Source: an uncultured Litorivicinus sp. (lineage in GTDB: Bacteria; Pseudomonadota; Gammaproteobacteria; Pseudomonadales; Litorivicinaceae). From it: a DNA stretch of 13,196 bases. The stretch spans positions 1 to 13,196 of the forward strand of contig CALKMT010000043.1 in NCBI GenBank assembly GCA_938091715.1, read 5' to 3'. How positions within the stretch are numbered: position 1 is the first letter of the stretch; each line of letters begins with the position of its first letter. Below, in pieces: positions 1 to 8,036 of this stretch. Under the pieces are notes generated by a model. That model ran no database searches, had not been told where the DNA came from, and worked only from the letters and a program-made list of their open reading frames with translations. The translations under genes and the position numbers were made by a program.

Positions 1-774
1 ATCAATGTCACGGCGCTGGCGGTGATGGTGGCGCAGCACCTAAATTACACACCCGACGAGGTCCGCGCGGTGGCGCAGGGGGCTTTTCTGCACGATGTCG
101 GGATTACCCGACTGCCGACTCAGATTACTCGCAAGAAAAACCGCCTAACCTCGGCCGAGCAAGGGGTTTACGAAGGACACAGCAAGCTGGGCGCGCAACT
201 ATACGGGGAACGATTGACGCCGATGGTTCGCGAGGCGATTCGCCTGCACCATGCCCGCATTGATGGCAGCGGCTATCCCGCAGGGCAAAATGCCAAGACA
301 CTGCCCATGGCCGCCCAGATCGTAGGCTTGGCCGACCGTTACGATCGCCTGTGCAATCCAGGTCACGGCGACCCTCGGCTGACCCCCAGTGAGGCGGTCA
401 AATGGCTGTTTGCTCGCGAGCGGAAAAAATTCAGCAAAGACATTTTGGACACTTTTATTAAATGCCTGGGAATTTATCCGCCGGGTACAGTGGTGGGGCT
501 TTCGGACGACCGTATTGGTGTCGTAGTCATGGCCAACCCGCAGGCGCCTTTAGCACCGCAGGTGGTGGTCTACGATCCGACCATCAAACGAACCGATGCG
601 GTGCCGGTGGACTTGTCCCAGCCAGATTCGCCACGGATCGAGAAGACGTTCCTGGCTGAGCAATTGCCGCCTGTGATGGGGGCCTATCTGGCATTGAGTG
701 CCCGATCGCACTATTACCTGGTGGCCAGCGTCGATGCCGATTTGTTGGCCAGCACCGACAGTTTAAGTGGATGA
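1..774 (+). CDS. HD-GYP domain protein (putative c-di-GMP phosphodiesterase), 5'-truncated by window edge
   Basis: The frame is open from base 1 and its first residues (INVTAL) align with residues inside the HD domain of the complete paralogue just downstream, so the gene starts before the window; the first in-window ATG at 22 is internal. About 257 C-terminal residues are visible. HD-GYP signatures are present: His-Asp at 91-96, His-His at 247-252 and an intact DGSGYP at 262-279. HD-GYP proteins hydrolyse cyclic di-GMP in the cytoplasm, usually with two or three metal ions, to control motility and biofilm formation. Oddities: the usual Lys after HDxG is Ile, and the Glu that commonly follows HH is Ala. 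After the HD-GYP core comes a shared C-terminal part (GIYPPGT, VVYDP, GAYLALS) also found in the next gene. The missing N-terminus probably carries DUF3391, inferred from the paralogue. Catalytic activity is unproven. Confidence 0.88.
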   Translation: MNVTALAVMVAQHLNYTPDEVRAVAQGAFLHDVGITRLPTQITRKKNRLTSAEQGVYEGHSKLGAQLYGERLTPMVREAIRLHHARIDGSGYPAGQNAKTLPMAAQIVGLADRYDRLCNPGHGDPRLTPSEAVKWLFARERKKFSKDILDTFIKCLGIYPPGTVVGLSDDRIGVVVMANPQAPLAPQVVVYDPTIKRTDAVPVDLSQPDSPRIEKTFLAEQLPPVMGAYLALSARSHYYLVASVDADLLASTDSLSG

Positions 775-847
775 TGATCTAGTACTTCTTAAACTGGCAG
801 TCAGTGAGACCTGAACGATACTTAGATGGCCCTGTCTAGAGCCTGAT

Positions 848-2176
848 ATGTCGCTGAAATCCATTGCAAAAACCGATCTGACGGTCGGTATGTACATCGA
901 GTTAAATCTGTCCTGGTTTGACCACCCCTTTGCGTCCAGTCGATTTTTGATTCGCGATACGGAAACGCTTAATGCAGTCCAGCGTTTAAAAACGCTGGGC
1001 GACTCCTTGCAGTGGGACCCAGAGAAAAGCCAGTTGGAGCGGGCCAGCTTACCCGTGCCTGAGGCGAGGCCTCAGCCGGCTCTGACACCTGCGCAAGTTG
1101 AACAACGCCAGACGGAACAGGAGGTACTGCGTGCCGCCCGTTCCTCGGTCAATGCTGCCGAGCGCAAGGTCTTAGAATTTGGGCACCGGCTCCGCCAACT
1201 CATGCCCAATCTTACCAGCGGGGCAGCCTTGGCTTTTGATGCGGCTGCAGACATTGCCCAAGAGGTGTCTCGGGATCTGGCATCCAATCCCGATGCGGTC
1301 ATGCAGTTGATTAACGTCAACACCGGAGATCATGGATATTTTGAGCGCCATGCGATTAACGTCACGGCGTTGTCGGTGATGTTGGCGCGAGCCGCCCAGT
1401 TACCAGAGGATCAAATTGTCGAGGTCGGTTTAGGTGCGTTTTTGCACGACATCGGCGTGGCGCGATTACCCGGGCACGTGGTGCACAAAAAAAGTCCCCT
1501 CAGTCTGCCTGAAGAGCGTTTGTATCAGGAGCATGTCGCCCTTGGGACCCGTATCGCAGGAGAGGGGTTACCCGGCAACGCGTTGGACGTGATCGCATAC
1601 CACCACGCTCACTGGGACGGCACCGGCCAACCCGCAGGCCTGTCCGGCGAGCAGATTCCGACCTCAGCCCAGGTCGTGGCGATTGCCAACCGGTATGACA
1701 ACCTGTGTAACCCTAGATCGGGTAGTCAGGGTATGGCGCCCACGGATGCCATCAAGCAGATCTTTCGCAAGGAACGCCAACGCTTTAATCCGCGCCTGAT
1801 TGACCTGTTTATACGCTGTTTAGGTATTTATCCGCCGGGCACCATGGTGGGCTTGAGCGATGACCGCACAGCGGTCGTGGTGGCGTCGAATCCTGAAGCC
1901 CCCCTGAAGCCGACCGTGGTGGTCTATGACCCGATGATCGAGCGGAACCAAGCAAGCCCACTGTGCTTGGATGCGAGCGGCCAACCGTCAATTACGCACA
2001 GCTACGCCATGTGCGATCTGCCCGATGCAGTGGGGGCCTATTTGGCACTTAGCTCGCGCATGCACTACTACTTGGCGGCCTCGGTTGATCAGGAAGTTAT
2101 CAACGCGGGGCAGGTGCTAAAGCAGCAATTACGGGCTGAAACCCACGCGCTTGAACGGCGGGAGGTCGTCGAGTAG
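848..2176 (+). CDS. DUF3391 / HD-GYP protein with degenerate GYP motif
   Basis: Complete protein of 442 residues. Residues 1 to about 70 resemble DUF3391 (SIAKTDLTVGMYIELN, a tryptophan-containing strand, then SRFLI). A variable linker rich in Gln, Glu and Arg follows (about 75-130), then the HD-GYP domain: H200-D201, H252-H253 and D257-G258. The signature GYP reads GQP (G260-Q261-P262), and HDxGK has Val instead of Lys. The family degrades cyclic di-GMP; loss of the GYP tyrosine and of the Lys may mean altered specificity, sensing only, or loss of activity. It follows its paralogue after 73 bp and is alike along the whole shared length, so the pair arose by tandem duplication. The ATG at 848 begins exactly at the DUF3391 homology; the ribosome binding site is weak (AGAG, 838-841). 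The 3' end overlaps dinG on the other strand by 48 bp. No promoter of its own is obvious. Confidence 0.92.
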   Translation: MSLKSIAKTDLTVGMYIELNLSWFDHPFASSRFLIRDTETLNAVQRLKTLGDSLQWDPEKSQLERASLPVPEARPQPALTPAQVEQRQTEQEVLRAARSSVNAAERKVLEFGHRLRQLMPNLTSGAALAFDAAADIAQEVSRDLASNPDAVMQLINVNTGDHGYFERHAINVTALSVMLARAAQLPEDQIVEVGLGAFLHDIGVARLPGHVVHKKSPLSLPEERLYQEHVALGTRIAGEGLPGNALDVIAYHHAHWDGTGQPAGLSGEQIPTSAQVVAIANRYDNLCNPRSGSQGMAPTDAIKQIFRKERQRFNPRLIDLFIRCLGIYPPGTMVGLSDDRTAVVVASNPEAPLKPTVVVYDPMIERNQASPLCLDASGQPSITHSYAMCDLPDAVGAYLALSSRMHYYLAASVDQEVINAGQVLKQQLRAETHALERREVVE

Positions 2177-4243
2177 CTGTCGTCCATAGGCCTTGCTGCG
2201 TATTCGGTTGTCCAACAGAGTGACTCGGCCGTGATCTTCCTCGCTGCGTATCAGCCGTCCCACGGCTTGACGCAGACGAATTGACGCCAAGGGCAGGGTG
2301 ACTTCCGAGAAAGCCCGGCGGCCCTGGGATTCAATCCATTCGGCATAAGTGGCCTGCACCGGATCATCCGGTTGCATGAACGGCAGTCGGCAGATCACCA
2401 CTTCGGTCAACAGGTGCCCAGGAAAGTCGACCCCCTCGCTAAAGCTTTGCAGCCCAAATATGACCGAGGTTTGGCCTTGATCCCGCCGCAGTTGGTGGTG
2501 ACCGACAATGGCGCCCTTGCCCATGGCTAGCTGTGACAGGACTTGGGGGGCCACCTGGTTGTCGATGGCTTCGTAAATCCGGGTTAGCTGGGCCTTGGAA
2601 GAAAACAGCACCAACGCGCCCATGTCTTGGTCCCAAAATTCATTTAGGTGACGCAAGATTGATTGGTCGTGCGCCTCGGTGTCCTTGGGGTCAACCGCGT
2701 AACTGGGCAGATACAGCTCGCCCTGGTTGGGGTAATCAAAACTGCCATCGATGATGTAGCAGGGGGTTTCATGGTCCAGCCCTAGTGACCGATAGGCGCG
2801 GCTAAAGTCCTTGTTGATCGCCAGGGTCGCGCTGCATAAAACCGCTCCCGCACAGCGCTTCCACAACTGGGTGTCCAATCCCTCGGCTGCGCTTGCCGGG
2901 CTAAACCAAAGCTCCGGATCGGCCTCTTCGAGTTGGCTTTTACGCTCGATTGAGCGAAGCAATACCCAGCGCGCCTCAGCACCTTCGCTGGAGGTGTGGC
3001 TCCACCGTTGAAACAACAGTTTGGCCCGGTCGTAGCGCAGTTTGGCCTCGGCATAAAAGGCCTGTTGAGTGCGGGCCAGCTCGGCGTCCATCTCAGGGTT
3101 ATTTTTCTCGGCCTGGGCGCGAAACCACTCGACCAGTGAATCCAAGTCCGCACAAATTTGGTCGATGGGGCCCTGGGCCTGAACGCAGAGTGCGGCGATT
3201 TCCGGCGGCAGGGTTTGCGGAGCCAGGCGGTATTGGTGCAAGCCCGAGGCGGATTGAGTCCAGCGCGGCGTGTCGTTTAGTTGTCCCGACAGCCAATCGA
3301 TCACGGTGTCTTGCAATCCCGCCAGCGGACCGGTCAGCTGAGTCAGCGTTTTTTCCAGCCGCTGAGTCAGGTGGCCAGCATCAAAGTCGCTCATCTTGGC
3401 GGTCTCTTTGACCCGCTTCAGGTGGGTGTTCAGGGTGTCCAATGTGGCACCGATTTGAACATTTTGAGTCTGATGCGCGATGGCTTTGTCGGCCAATTGA
3501 TGGGCCTCATCAAATACATAGATCGCGTCTTCGGGTGCGGGCAGCACAACACCGCCGCCAAGGCCTAGGTCTGACAGCACCAGGTCGTGGTTGGTGATAA
3601 TGATTTCTGCGTCGTCCAACTCGTCCCGGGCAGCATAGAACGGACAATCCGTGATGGCTTCGCATCGGCGGCCTCGGCAATTACTGGTGTCGCTGGTCAC
3701 CATGGGGATCAGGCTCGAATCAATGGCATCGTCCCAGTCATCCAAATCCCCGTTCCAATCACCGGACTGAAAGTGGGTATACAGCCCCTCGACCATGCCA
3801 CGCTGTCCGTCGGTTAGGGGACGAATCAGGGTTTGCGTGGTCTGACCGGCTTCAAACCGTGTGTTTTCGATACGAATCGGACACAGGTATCGCCGACGTC
3901 CTTTGGCCAGTTTGGCCGTAACCGGCAGCCCGGCGCTGTCGGCCAACAAGGGCACATCTTTGTCCAGTAGTTGCCGTTGCAGCGACACCGTGGCGGTGGC
4001 GACCACCACTTGTTTGCCGGTGGCCTGGGCGCAATGCAAGGCCGGGATTAAATACCCCAGTGTTTTGCCTGTGCCGGTGCCGGCCTCGATCATGATCTTG
4101 GGTTGTTGAATGGCGGTATGCATCAGGGCGCGGGTGATCCAGCCCAACATGTTGACTTGGCCCTTGCGCGATCGCCCTCCGACCTGCTCTAGGAACGAAG
4201 CATAGGTGGCACGAATTTCGGACTTTAATTTTTCTGAAATCAA
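2129..4243 (-). CDS. dinG: DinG-like ATP-dependent DNA helicase with Fe-S cluster (XPD-like, superfamily 2)
   Basis: 704 residues, close to the 716 of E. coli DinG. Walker A is at 54-61 (AGTGTGKT) and the DEAH box at 245-248. Four cysteines (C121, C189, C194, C200) lie between motifs I and II as expected for the [4Fe-4S] cluster of DinG/XPD helicases. Motif VI (QxxGRxxR, 659-666) is followed by SEEDHGRV and LDNRI, typical of DinG. In E. coli DinG unwinds DNA 5'-3', including D-loops, R-loops and G-quadruplexes, and helps resolve replication-transcription conflicts. The start is a TTG (4241-4243) preceded by AGGG with a 6-nt spacer; the first Met codons downstream would remove conserved N-terminal sequence. 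Gene order is divergent from the thiolase and convergent with the HD-GYP gene, with a 48-bp overlap of 3' ends. I saw no clear LexA box upstream, so SOS control is not supported here. Confidence 0.93.
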   Translation of the reverse strand: MISEKLKSEIRATYASFLEQVGGRSRKGQVNMLGWITRALMHTAIQQPKIMIEAGTGTGKTLGYLIPALHCAQATGKQVVVATATVSLQRQLLDKDVPLLADSAGLPVTAKLAKGRRRYLCPIRIENTRFEAGQTTQTLIRPLTDGQRGMVEGLYTHFQSGDWNGDLDDWDDAIDSSLIPMVTSDTSNCRGRRCEAITDCPFYAARDELDDAEIIITNHDLVLSDLGLGGGVVLPAPEDAIYVFDEAHQLADKAIAHQTQNVQIGATLDTLNTHLKRVKETAKMSDFDAGHLTQRLEKTLTQLTGPLAGLQDTVIDWLSGQLNDTPRWTQSASGLHQYRLAPQTLPPEIAALCVQAQGPIDQICADLDSLVEWFRAQAEKNNPEMDAELARTQQAFYAEAKLRYDRAKLLFQRWSHTSSEGAEARWVLLRSIERKSQLEEADPELWFSPASAAEGLDTQLWKRCAGAVLCSATLAINKDFSRAYRSLGLDHETPCYIIDGSFDYPNQGELYLPSYAVDPKDTEAHDQSILRHLNEFWDQDMGALVLFSSKAQLTRIYEAIDNQVAPQVLSQLAMGKGAIVGHHQLRRDQGQTSVIFGLQSFSEGVDFPGHLLTEVVICRLPFMQPDDPVQATYAEWIESQGRRAFSEVTLPLASIRLRQAVGRLIRSEEDHGRVTLLDNRIRSKAYGRQLLDDLPPFKRVGFSP

Positions 4244-4248
4244 AACTT

Positions 4249-4253
4249 TCCCT
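4249..4253 (-). promoter_or_regulatory. Ribosome binding site supporting the TTG start of dinG
   Basis: On the minus strand the sequence reads AGGGA, then a short A/T-rich spacer, then TTG. The placement, six bases between AGGG and the start codon, supports TTG at 4241-4243 as the initiation codon. No ATG or GTG in frame nearby gives a full N-terminus. Confidence 0.5.
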
Positions 4254-4310
4254 GAGATGCGAGGGGCACACCTGTTCCATCAACGATGGGTTGAGGCCTG
4301 AATGTAGAAT

Positions 4311-4335
4311 CCGATGGAAGACTAGAAGCCATCGG
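4311..4335. repeat. Perfect 7-bp inverted repeat in the dinG-thiolase divergent spacer
   Basis: CCGATGG (4311-4317) and CCATCGG (4329-4335) are exact reverse complements separated by 11 bases. There is no T-tract on either side, so it is unlikely to be an intrinsic terminator. Its place between two divergent genes, about 70 bp from the dinG start, would suit an operator or an RNA hairpin in the dinG leader. The rest of the 286-bp spacer holds only the thiolase promoter candidate. Confidence 0.4.
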
Positions 4336-4429
4336 TCTGTCGGGCAAGCCATTCTTGTGGGTCTTAGGGGGTTTCCGTGACTGGAGCAAGGCCGGTGTAG
4401 TCTTTGGTCGCAACTTGATAGCCGGTGCG

Positions 4430-4458
4430 TTGTTAGTTGGCCCATAGTTCCTTATAGT
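4430..4458 (+). promoter_or_regulatory. Putative sigma70-type promoter of the thiolase gene
   Basis: TTGTTA (4430-4435) and TATAGT (4453-4458) are separated by 17 bp. They match the sigma70 consensus at four and five of six positions. Transcription would start near 4465, giving a 5' leader of about 65 bases. This is a pattern match only. Confidence 0.45.
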
Positions 4459-4529
4459 TCTCACATGATGCGGTGCACAAGAAGTGCGACTGCTGGCTTG
4501 GCAACGGACGGCGCAGACAGGAAAGAAAC

Positions 4530-5708
4530 ATGACAAAGGTAGTGATTGCGGGTGCGGCCCGAAGCGCAATTGGTAGTTTTGGTGGCAGCCTTGCGAAATT
4601 GAGTGCCGTTGACCTAGGTGCGCAGGTCGTCCGAGGTTTACTAGAAAAAACCGGTGTCCAGCCCACGGATGTGGACGAGGTAATTTTAGGTCAGGTGCTG
4701 ACGGCCGGTTGTGGCCAGAACCCAGCCCGTCAAACCACTCTCAAGGCTGGTCTGCCCGAGACCGTCCCTGCGATGACCATCAACAAGGTCTGTGGCAGTG
4801 GACTCAAGGCCGTTCATTTGGCAGCGCAATCCATTGCCAATGGCGACGCAGATATCGTGATTGCCGGTGGCCAGGAATCCATGAGTCAATCTGCCCACGT
4901 TCTGCCCGGCAGCCGTGACGGCGTGCGTATGGGTGACTGGAAAGCGGTTGATACCATGATCACGGATGGACTGTGGGATGCGTTCAATGGTTATCACATG
5001 GGCATCACGGCAGAAAACGTCGCGGACAAATACGAGATTTCCCGTCAAGCCCAGGATGAATTTGCTGCTGCGTCACAGGCCAAGGCCGCTGCCGCTCGCG
5101 AGGCTGGCAAATTTGTTGACGAAATTGTTCCGATTGAAATTCCGCAGCGCAAAGGCGACCCGATCGTGTTTGCCGAGGACGAGTACATCAAGCCCGGGTC
5201 GTCGGCCGAGAAACTGTCGGGTCTACGACCGGCCTTTAAAAAAGACGGCTCGGTAACCGCAGGCAATGCCTCGGGTCTGAACGATGGGGCGGCCGTTCTG
5301 TTGGTCTGCTCAGAGCAAAAGGCACGGGAACTTGGGTTGCCGATCTTGGCCACCATTGCTTCGCACGCGTCGAGTGGCGTGGATCCGGCGATCATGGGGA
5401 CTGGCCCCATTCCGGCGTCGACCCGGGCATTGGAAAAAGCCGGCTGGACTCACGCCGAGCTAGACCTGATCGAGGCCAACGAAGCCTTTGCGGCGCAAGC
5501 CATGGGCGTGAACAAAGGCATGGGTTGGGACACTAGCAAAGTGAACGTCAATGGCGGTGCGATTGCTTTGGGCCACCCGATCGGCGCCTCGGGGGCACGG
5601 ATCTTGGTGAGCTTGTTGCACGAGATGCAGCGTCAAGATTCGAAAAAGGGTCTGGCCACCCTGTGTATCGGCGGTGGGCAGGGCGTGGCGCTCTGCGTTG
5701 AACGCTAA
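4530..5708 (+). CDS. Acetyl-CoA acetyltransferase (thiolase, AtoB/PhaA type)
   Basis: 392 residues, the normal length for biosynthetic thiolases. The acyl-accepting cysteine is C88 (NKVCGSG), the catalytic histidine H349 (GGAIALGHPIGASG) and the C-terminal acid/base cysteine C379 (CIGGGQG), all in canonical spacing. The enzyme condenses two acetyl-CoA to acetoacetyl-CoA or runs in reverse, in the cytoplasm; it can feed polyhydroxybutyrate synthesis, ketone-body use or fatty acid breakdown. The frame is open further upstream to 4473, but the ATG at 4530 matches the family start (MTKVVIAGAARSAIG) and has a GGAAAG ribosome binding site just before it. It is a single-gene unit: it has its own promoter candidate and a strong terminator immediately after it. 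No phaB, phaC or atoDA neighbour is present, so the physiological pathway cannot be assigned and I leave the choice between atoB and phaA open. Confidence 0.94.
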   Translation: MTKVVIAGAARSAIGSFGGSLAKLSAVDLGAQVVRGLLEKTGVQPTDVDEVILGQVLTAGCGQNPARQTTLKAGLPETVPAMTINKVCGSGLKAVHLAAQSIANGDADIVIAGGQESMSQSAHVLPGSRDGVRMGDWKAVDTMITDGLWDAFNGYHMGITAENVADKYEISRQAQDEFAAASQAKAAAAREAGKFVDEIVPIEIPQRKGDPIVFAEDEYIKPGSSAEKLSGLRPAFKKDGSVTAGNASGLNDGAAVLLVCSEQKARELGLPILATIASHASSGVDPAIMGTGPIPASTRALEKAGWTHAELDLIEANEAFAAQAMGVNKGMGWDTSKVNVNGGAIALGHPIGASGARILVSLLHEMQRQDSKKGLATLCIGGGQGVALCVER

Positions 5709-5725
5709 ATAAGTCGCCTAAACCG

Positions 5726-5749
5726 GGCCCCGCAATGCGGGGCCTTTTT
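5726..5749 (+). terminator. Intrinsic terminator after the thiolase gene
   Basis: An 8-bp GC-rich stem, GGCCCCGC (5726-5733) with GCGGGGCC (5737-5744), closes a 3-base loop and is followed by five T. It starts 17 bases after the stop codon and separates the thiolase unit from rhlB. Confidence 0.93.
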
Positions 5750-5814
5750 GATTGTGCTGGGGTAATTCGCGCGATCAGAGTACACTGACGCCCACATTGA
5801 TAAGGACGCCATTT

Positions 5815-7023
5815 GTGAGCACCGATACTTGGACACCCGAGCACTATCCCGTTGAATCCGTCGAGGGCAAAACTCGATTTCACGACCTAGACCTACCTCA
5901 CGCATTGCTGCGTGCGATCCAAGACTTGGGATTTGAGTATTGTTCGCCCATTCAAGCTGAATCTTTGCCCCTGTGCTTGCAAGGCAAGGACATGGTCGGC
6001 AAGGCGCAAACCGGCACGGGTAAAACCGCCGCGTTCCTGATCAACCTGATTGATACCTTTTTGCGCCAGCCAAAGCCCGGCCGCAAGCCTGGCGCGCCCA
6101 GAGCCCTAGTTTTGGCCCCCACGCGTGAGTTGGTCATGCAGATCGCCAGGGATGCCGAGGGCTTGTGCAAATACAGCACGCTGCGCATCCAGCAGATCGT
6201 CGGTGGTATCGACTACCAGAAACAGCGGGAAGAACTGCGTGAAGGCCCCTGCGACATCATGGTCGCAACGCCCGGTCGATTGATCGACTTCTTGCGTCAG
6301 AACGAGATCAGCCTGCGGGACGTCGAGGTTTTGGTGCTAGACGAAGCCGATCGTATGCTGGACATGGGCTTTATTCCTGATGTGCGCCGCATTGTTCGGG
6401 CCTGCCCTCACAAAGACCAGCGACAAACTATTTTGTATTCAGCGACCTTTAGCCAAGCGATTTTGGATCTGGTGGAACGTTGGACGGTCAACCCCGAGAC
6501 CGTGATTATCGAGCCCGAGTCCGTAGCCACCGAGACCGTTGAGCAAATTGTCTACATCACGACCGCTGACGAAAAATACCAGCTGCTGCGCAACCTGATT
6601 GTGAAAAACGAGCTGCACAAGGTCATGGTATTCGCCAACCGGCGCACGGTGGTCAACAAGCTGGCAGCCCGATTGAAAAAGGACGGCATCGAAGCGGCCG
6701 AACTGTCAGGTGACGTACCCCAGAAGAAACGCATCACGACTCTGGATAACTTCAAGGCCGGCAAGGTTCGTGTGTTGGTTGCCACTGACGTCGCCGGGCG
6801 CGGCATCCACATTGACGGCGTTGGCCATGTGGTCAACTTCACCTTGCCAGAAGAGCCCGAGGACTACGTACACCGTATTGGACGCACCGGTCGAGCGGGC
6901 TCCGAGGGCACCAGCATCAGCTTTGCCGACGAAGAAGACGGCCACCTGATTCCTGCGCTCGAGGCCTACATCAAGCGATCCTTGCCCTCTCAACGTCCCA
7001 GTGAGGACTTGTTGGGCGAATGA
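5815..7023 (+). CDS. rhlB: DEAD-box ATP-dependent RNA helicase, RhlB-like
   Basis: 402 residues comprising the two RecA-like domains with almost no extensions. Motifs in order: Q motif (CSPIQ, 43-47), Walker A (AQTGTGKT, 64-71), PTREL (102-106), TPGR (152-155), DEAD (176-179), SAT (209-211), VFAN (272-275), DVAGRG (325-330, Gly where DVAARG is usual) and HRIGRTGR (353-360). The GDVxQKKR stretch (299-306) and the C-terminal block LxALEAYI resemble E. coli RhlB, the helicase of the RNase E degradosome, which unwinds structured mRNA for decay. E. coli RhlB has a basic C-terminal tail that is missing here. The start is GTG at 5815, with AAGGA at 5802-5806 and an 8-base spacer; the open frame back to 5752 runs through the upstream spacer and lacks homology. 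The stop overlaps the gpsA start (ATGA). RhlB rather than another DEAD-box paralogue is likely, not certain. Confidence 0.87.
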   Translation: MSTDTWTPEHYPVESVEGKTRFHDLDLPHALLRAIQDLGFEYCSPIQAESLPLCLQGKDMVGKAQTGTGKTAAFLINLIDTFLRQPKPGRKPGAPRALVLAPTRELVMQIARDAEGLCKYSTLRIQQIVGGIDYQKQREELREGPCDIMVATPGRLIDFLRQNEISLRDVEVLVLDEADRMLDMGFIPDVRRIVRACPHKDQRQTILYSATFSQAILDLVERWTVNPETVIIEPESVATETVEQIVYITTADEKYQLLRNLIVKNELHKVMVFANRRTVVNKLAARLKKDGIEAAELSGDVPQKKRITTLDNFKAGKVRVLVATDVAGRGIHIDGVGHVVNFTLPEEPEDYVHRIGRTGRAGSEGTSISFADEEDGHLIPALEAYIKRSLPSQRPSEDLLGE

Positions 7024-8036
7024 AGGTTGCGGTGATCGGTGCCGGCAGTTTCGGCACCGTATTGGCCAATGTGGCCGAGGCCAATGGGCACCAGGTGTCC
7101 TTGTGGTGTCGGACCGCCGAGCAGGCCCAACAGATTCAAGACAGCGGCACCAACGCCCGCTTCCATCCCAAATTACGTCTGGACTCTGTTCAGGCCTCCA
7201 GTGACATGGGCGTTGTGGTCGATGGCGCGGATCTGGTGATCTTGAGTGTGCCTTCAAAAGGCATGCGAGATGTTTGCCTGACGCTGGCTCCGGTACTGGC
7301 GCCGGCAGTGCCCATCGTCAGCACCACCAAAGGTATCCAAGCGGATGGTTTCCTGCTGATGTCCGAAGTGATCGAGCGAGCCTGCCCCGGGCATCCGGTC
7401 GGCGTGTTAAGCGGGCCCAATTTGGCCGCCGAAATCGCCCAGCGGCACCTGAGTGCGGCGGTAATCGCCAGCCCCTCGGCTGCGTTGCGCGAGGCGGCTA
7501 CCCAGGCGCTGGGTTGTCGTTACTTCCGTCTTTACAGTGCCACCGACCGAGTCAGTGTCGAGTTGGGCGGAGCGCTAAAAAACATTTACGCGATCGCAAG
7601 TGGCTTGGCCGCCGCCTTGCAGGTTGGCTCAAACACCCAGGCGGCTCTGATCACCCGGGCCCTGGCCGAGATGTCGCGATTGGCGTCGCACTTGGGCGGA
7701 AACCCGATGACCTTCCTTGGCTTGGCCGGGGTAGGTGATTTGATGGTGACCTGCACCAGTCCCCTTAGCCGAAATTATCGCGTCGGTTGGCATTTGGGGC
7801 AGGGCCTTAGCTTAAGTGCTGCCGAGCAAGCGGTAGGGCAGGTCGCCGAGGGGATCAACACCCTAGAGCTGGTCCATCAGCGGGCGTTGTCGATGGGCGT
7901 CACCATGCCAATCGTATCGGGACTGTACGAGGTGATCTTCGGGCAAAAACCGGCCCGCAGCGTGGCCATGCAATTCATGCAAGCGGCTTCAACGTCCGAC
8001 GTCGAATTTGTTTTACCCGGAGTGCCGGGGCCCTAA
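7020..8036 (+). CDS. gpsA: NAD(P)H-dependent glycerol-3-phosphate dehydrogenase
   Basis: 338 residues, the usual GpsA length. An N-terminal Rossmann fold carries GAGSFG (7-12). STTKG (K104), SGPNLAAE (131-138), ELGGALKNIYA with the catalytic K187, and GLAGVGDLMVTCTS with D240 are the family signatures; SRNYRVG follows as in GpsA. The enzyme reduces dihydroxyacetone phosphate to sn-glycerol 3-phosphate in the cytoplasm and so supplies the backbone of phospholipids. The ATG overlaps the rhlB stop codon by the ATGA arrangement, so translation is probably coupled and the two genes form one operon. No separate promoter is seen. In E. coli gpsA lies next to secB and cysE, so this neighbourhood differs. 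A weak hairpin without a T-tract lies over the stop codon. Confidence 0.97.
   Translation: MKVAVIGAGSFGTVLANVAEANGHQVSLWCRTAEQAQQIQDSGTNARFHPKLRLDSVQASSDMGVVVDGADLVILSVPSKGMRDVCLTLAPVLAPAVPIVSTTKGIQADGFLLMSEVIERACPGHPVGVLSGPNLAAEIAQRHLSAAVIASPSAALREAATQALGCRYFRLYSATDRVSVELGGALKNIYAIASGLAAALQVGSNTQAALITRALAEMSRLASHLGGNPMTFLGLAGVGDLMVTCTSPLSRNYRVGWHLGQGLSLSAAEQAVGQVAEGINTLELVHQRALSMGVTMPIVSGLYEVIFGQKPARSVAMQFMQAASTSDVEFVLPGVPGP

Noticed and set aside
1..774. Tandem HD-GYP pair as a single gene broken by a frameshift or stop
   Set aside because: The second gene has its own complete DUF3391 N-terminus and repeats the same domains, so these are two paralogous genes, not fragments of one.
3852..4445. 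Long minus-strand reading frame overlapping the dinG start
   Set aside because: It is a shifted frame over the conserved N-terminus of DinG; its translation has no coherent protein features.
4473..4529. N-terminal extension of the thiolase to the upstream start in frame
   Set aside because: The extra 19 residues have no thiolase homology, and the ATG at 4530 has a ribosome binding site and the family's normal N-terminus. The extension would also overlap the likely transcription start.
5752..5814. Start of the RhlB-like protein at a TTG inside the terminator region
   Set aside because: The extra residues have no homology, and the GTG at 5815 has a well-spaced AAGGA.
7274..7738. Plus-strand reading frame of 154 codons inside gpsA
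   Set aside because: It is the shifted frame of a highly conserved enzyme gene, with Arg- and Gly-rich translation typical of shadows in GC-rich DNA.
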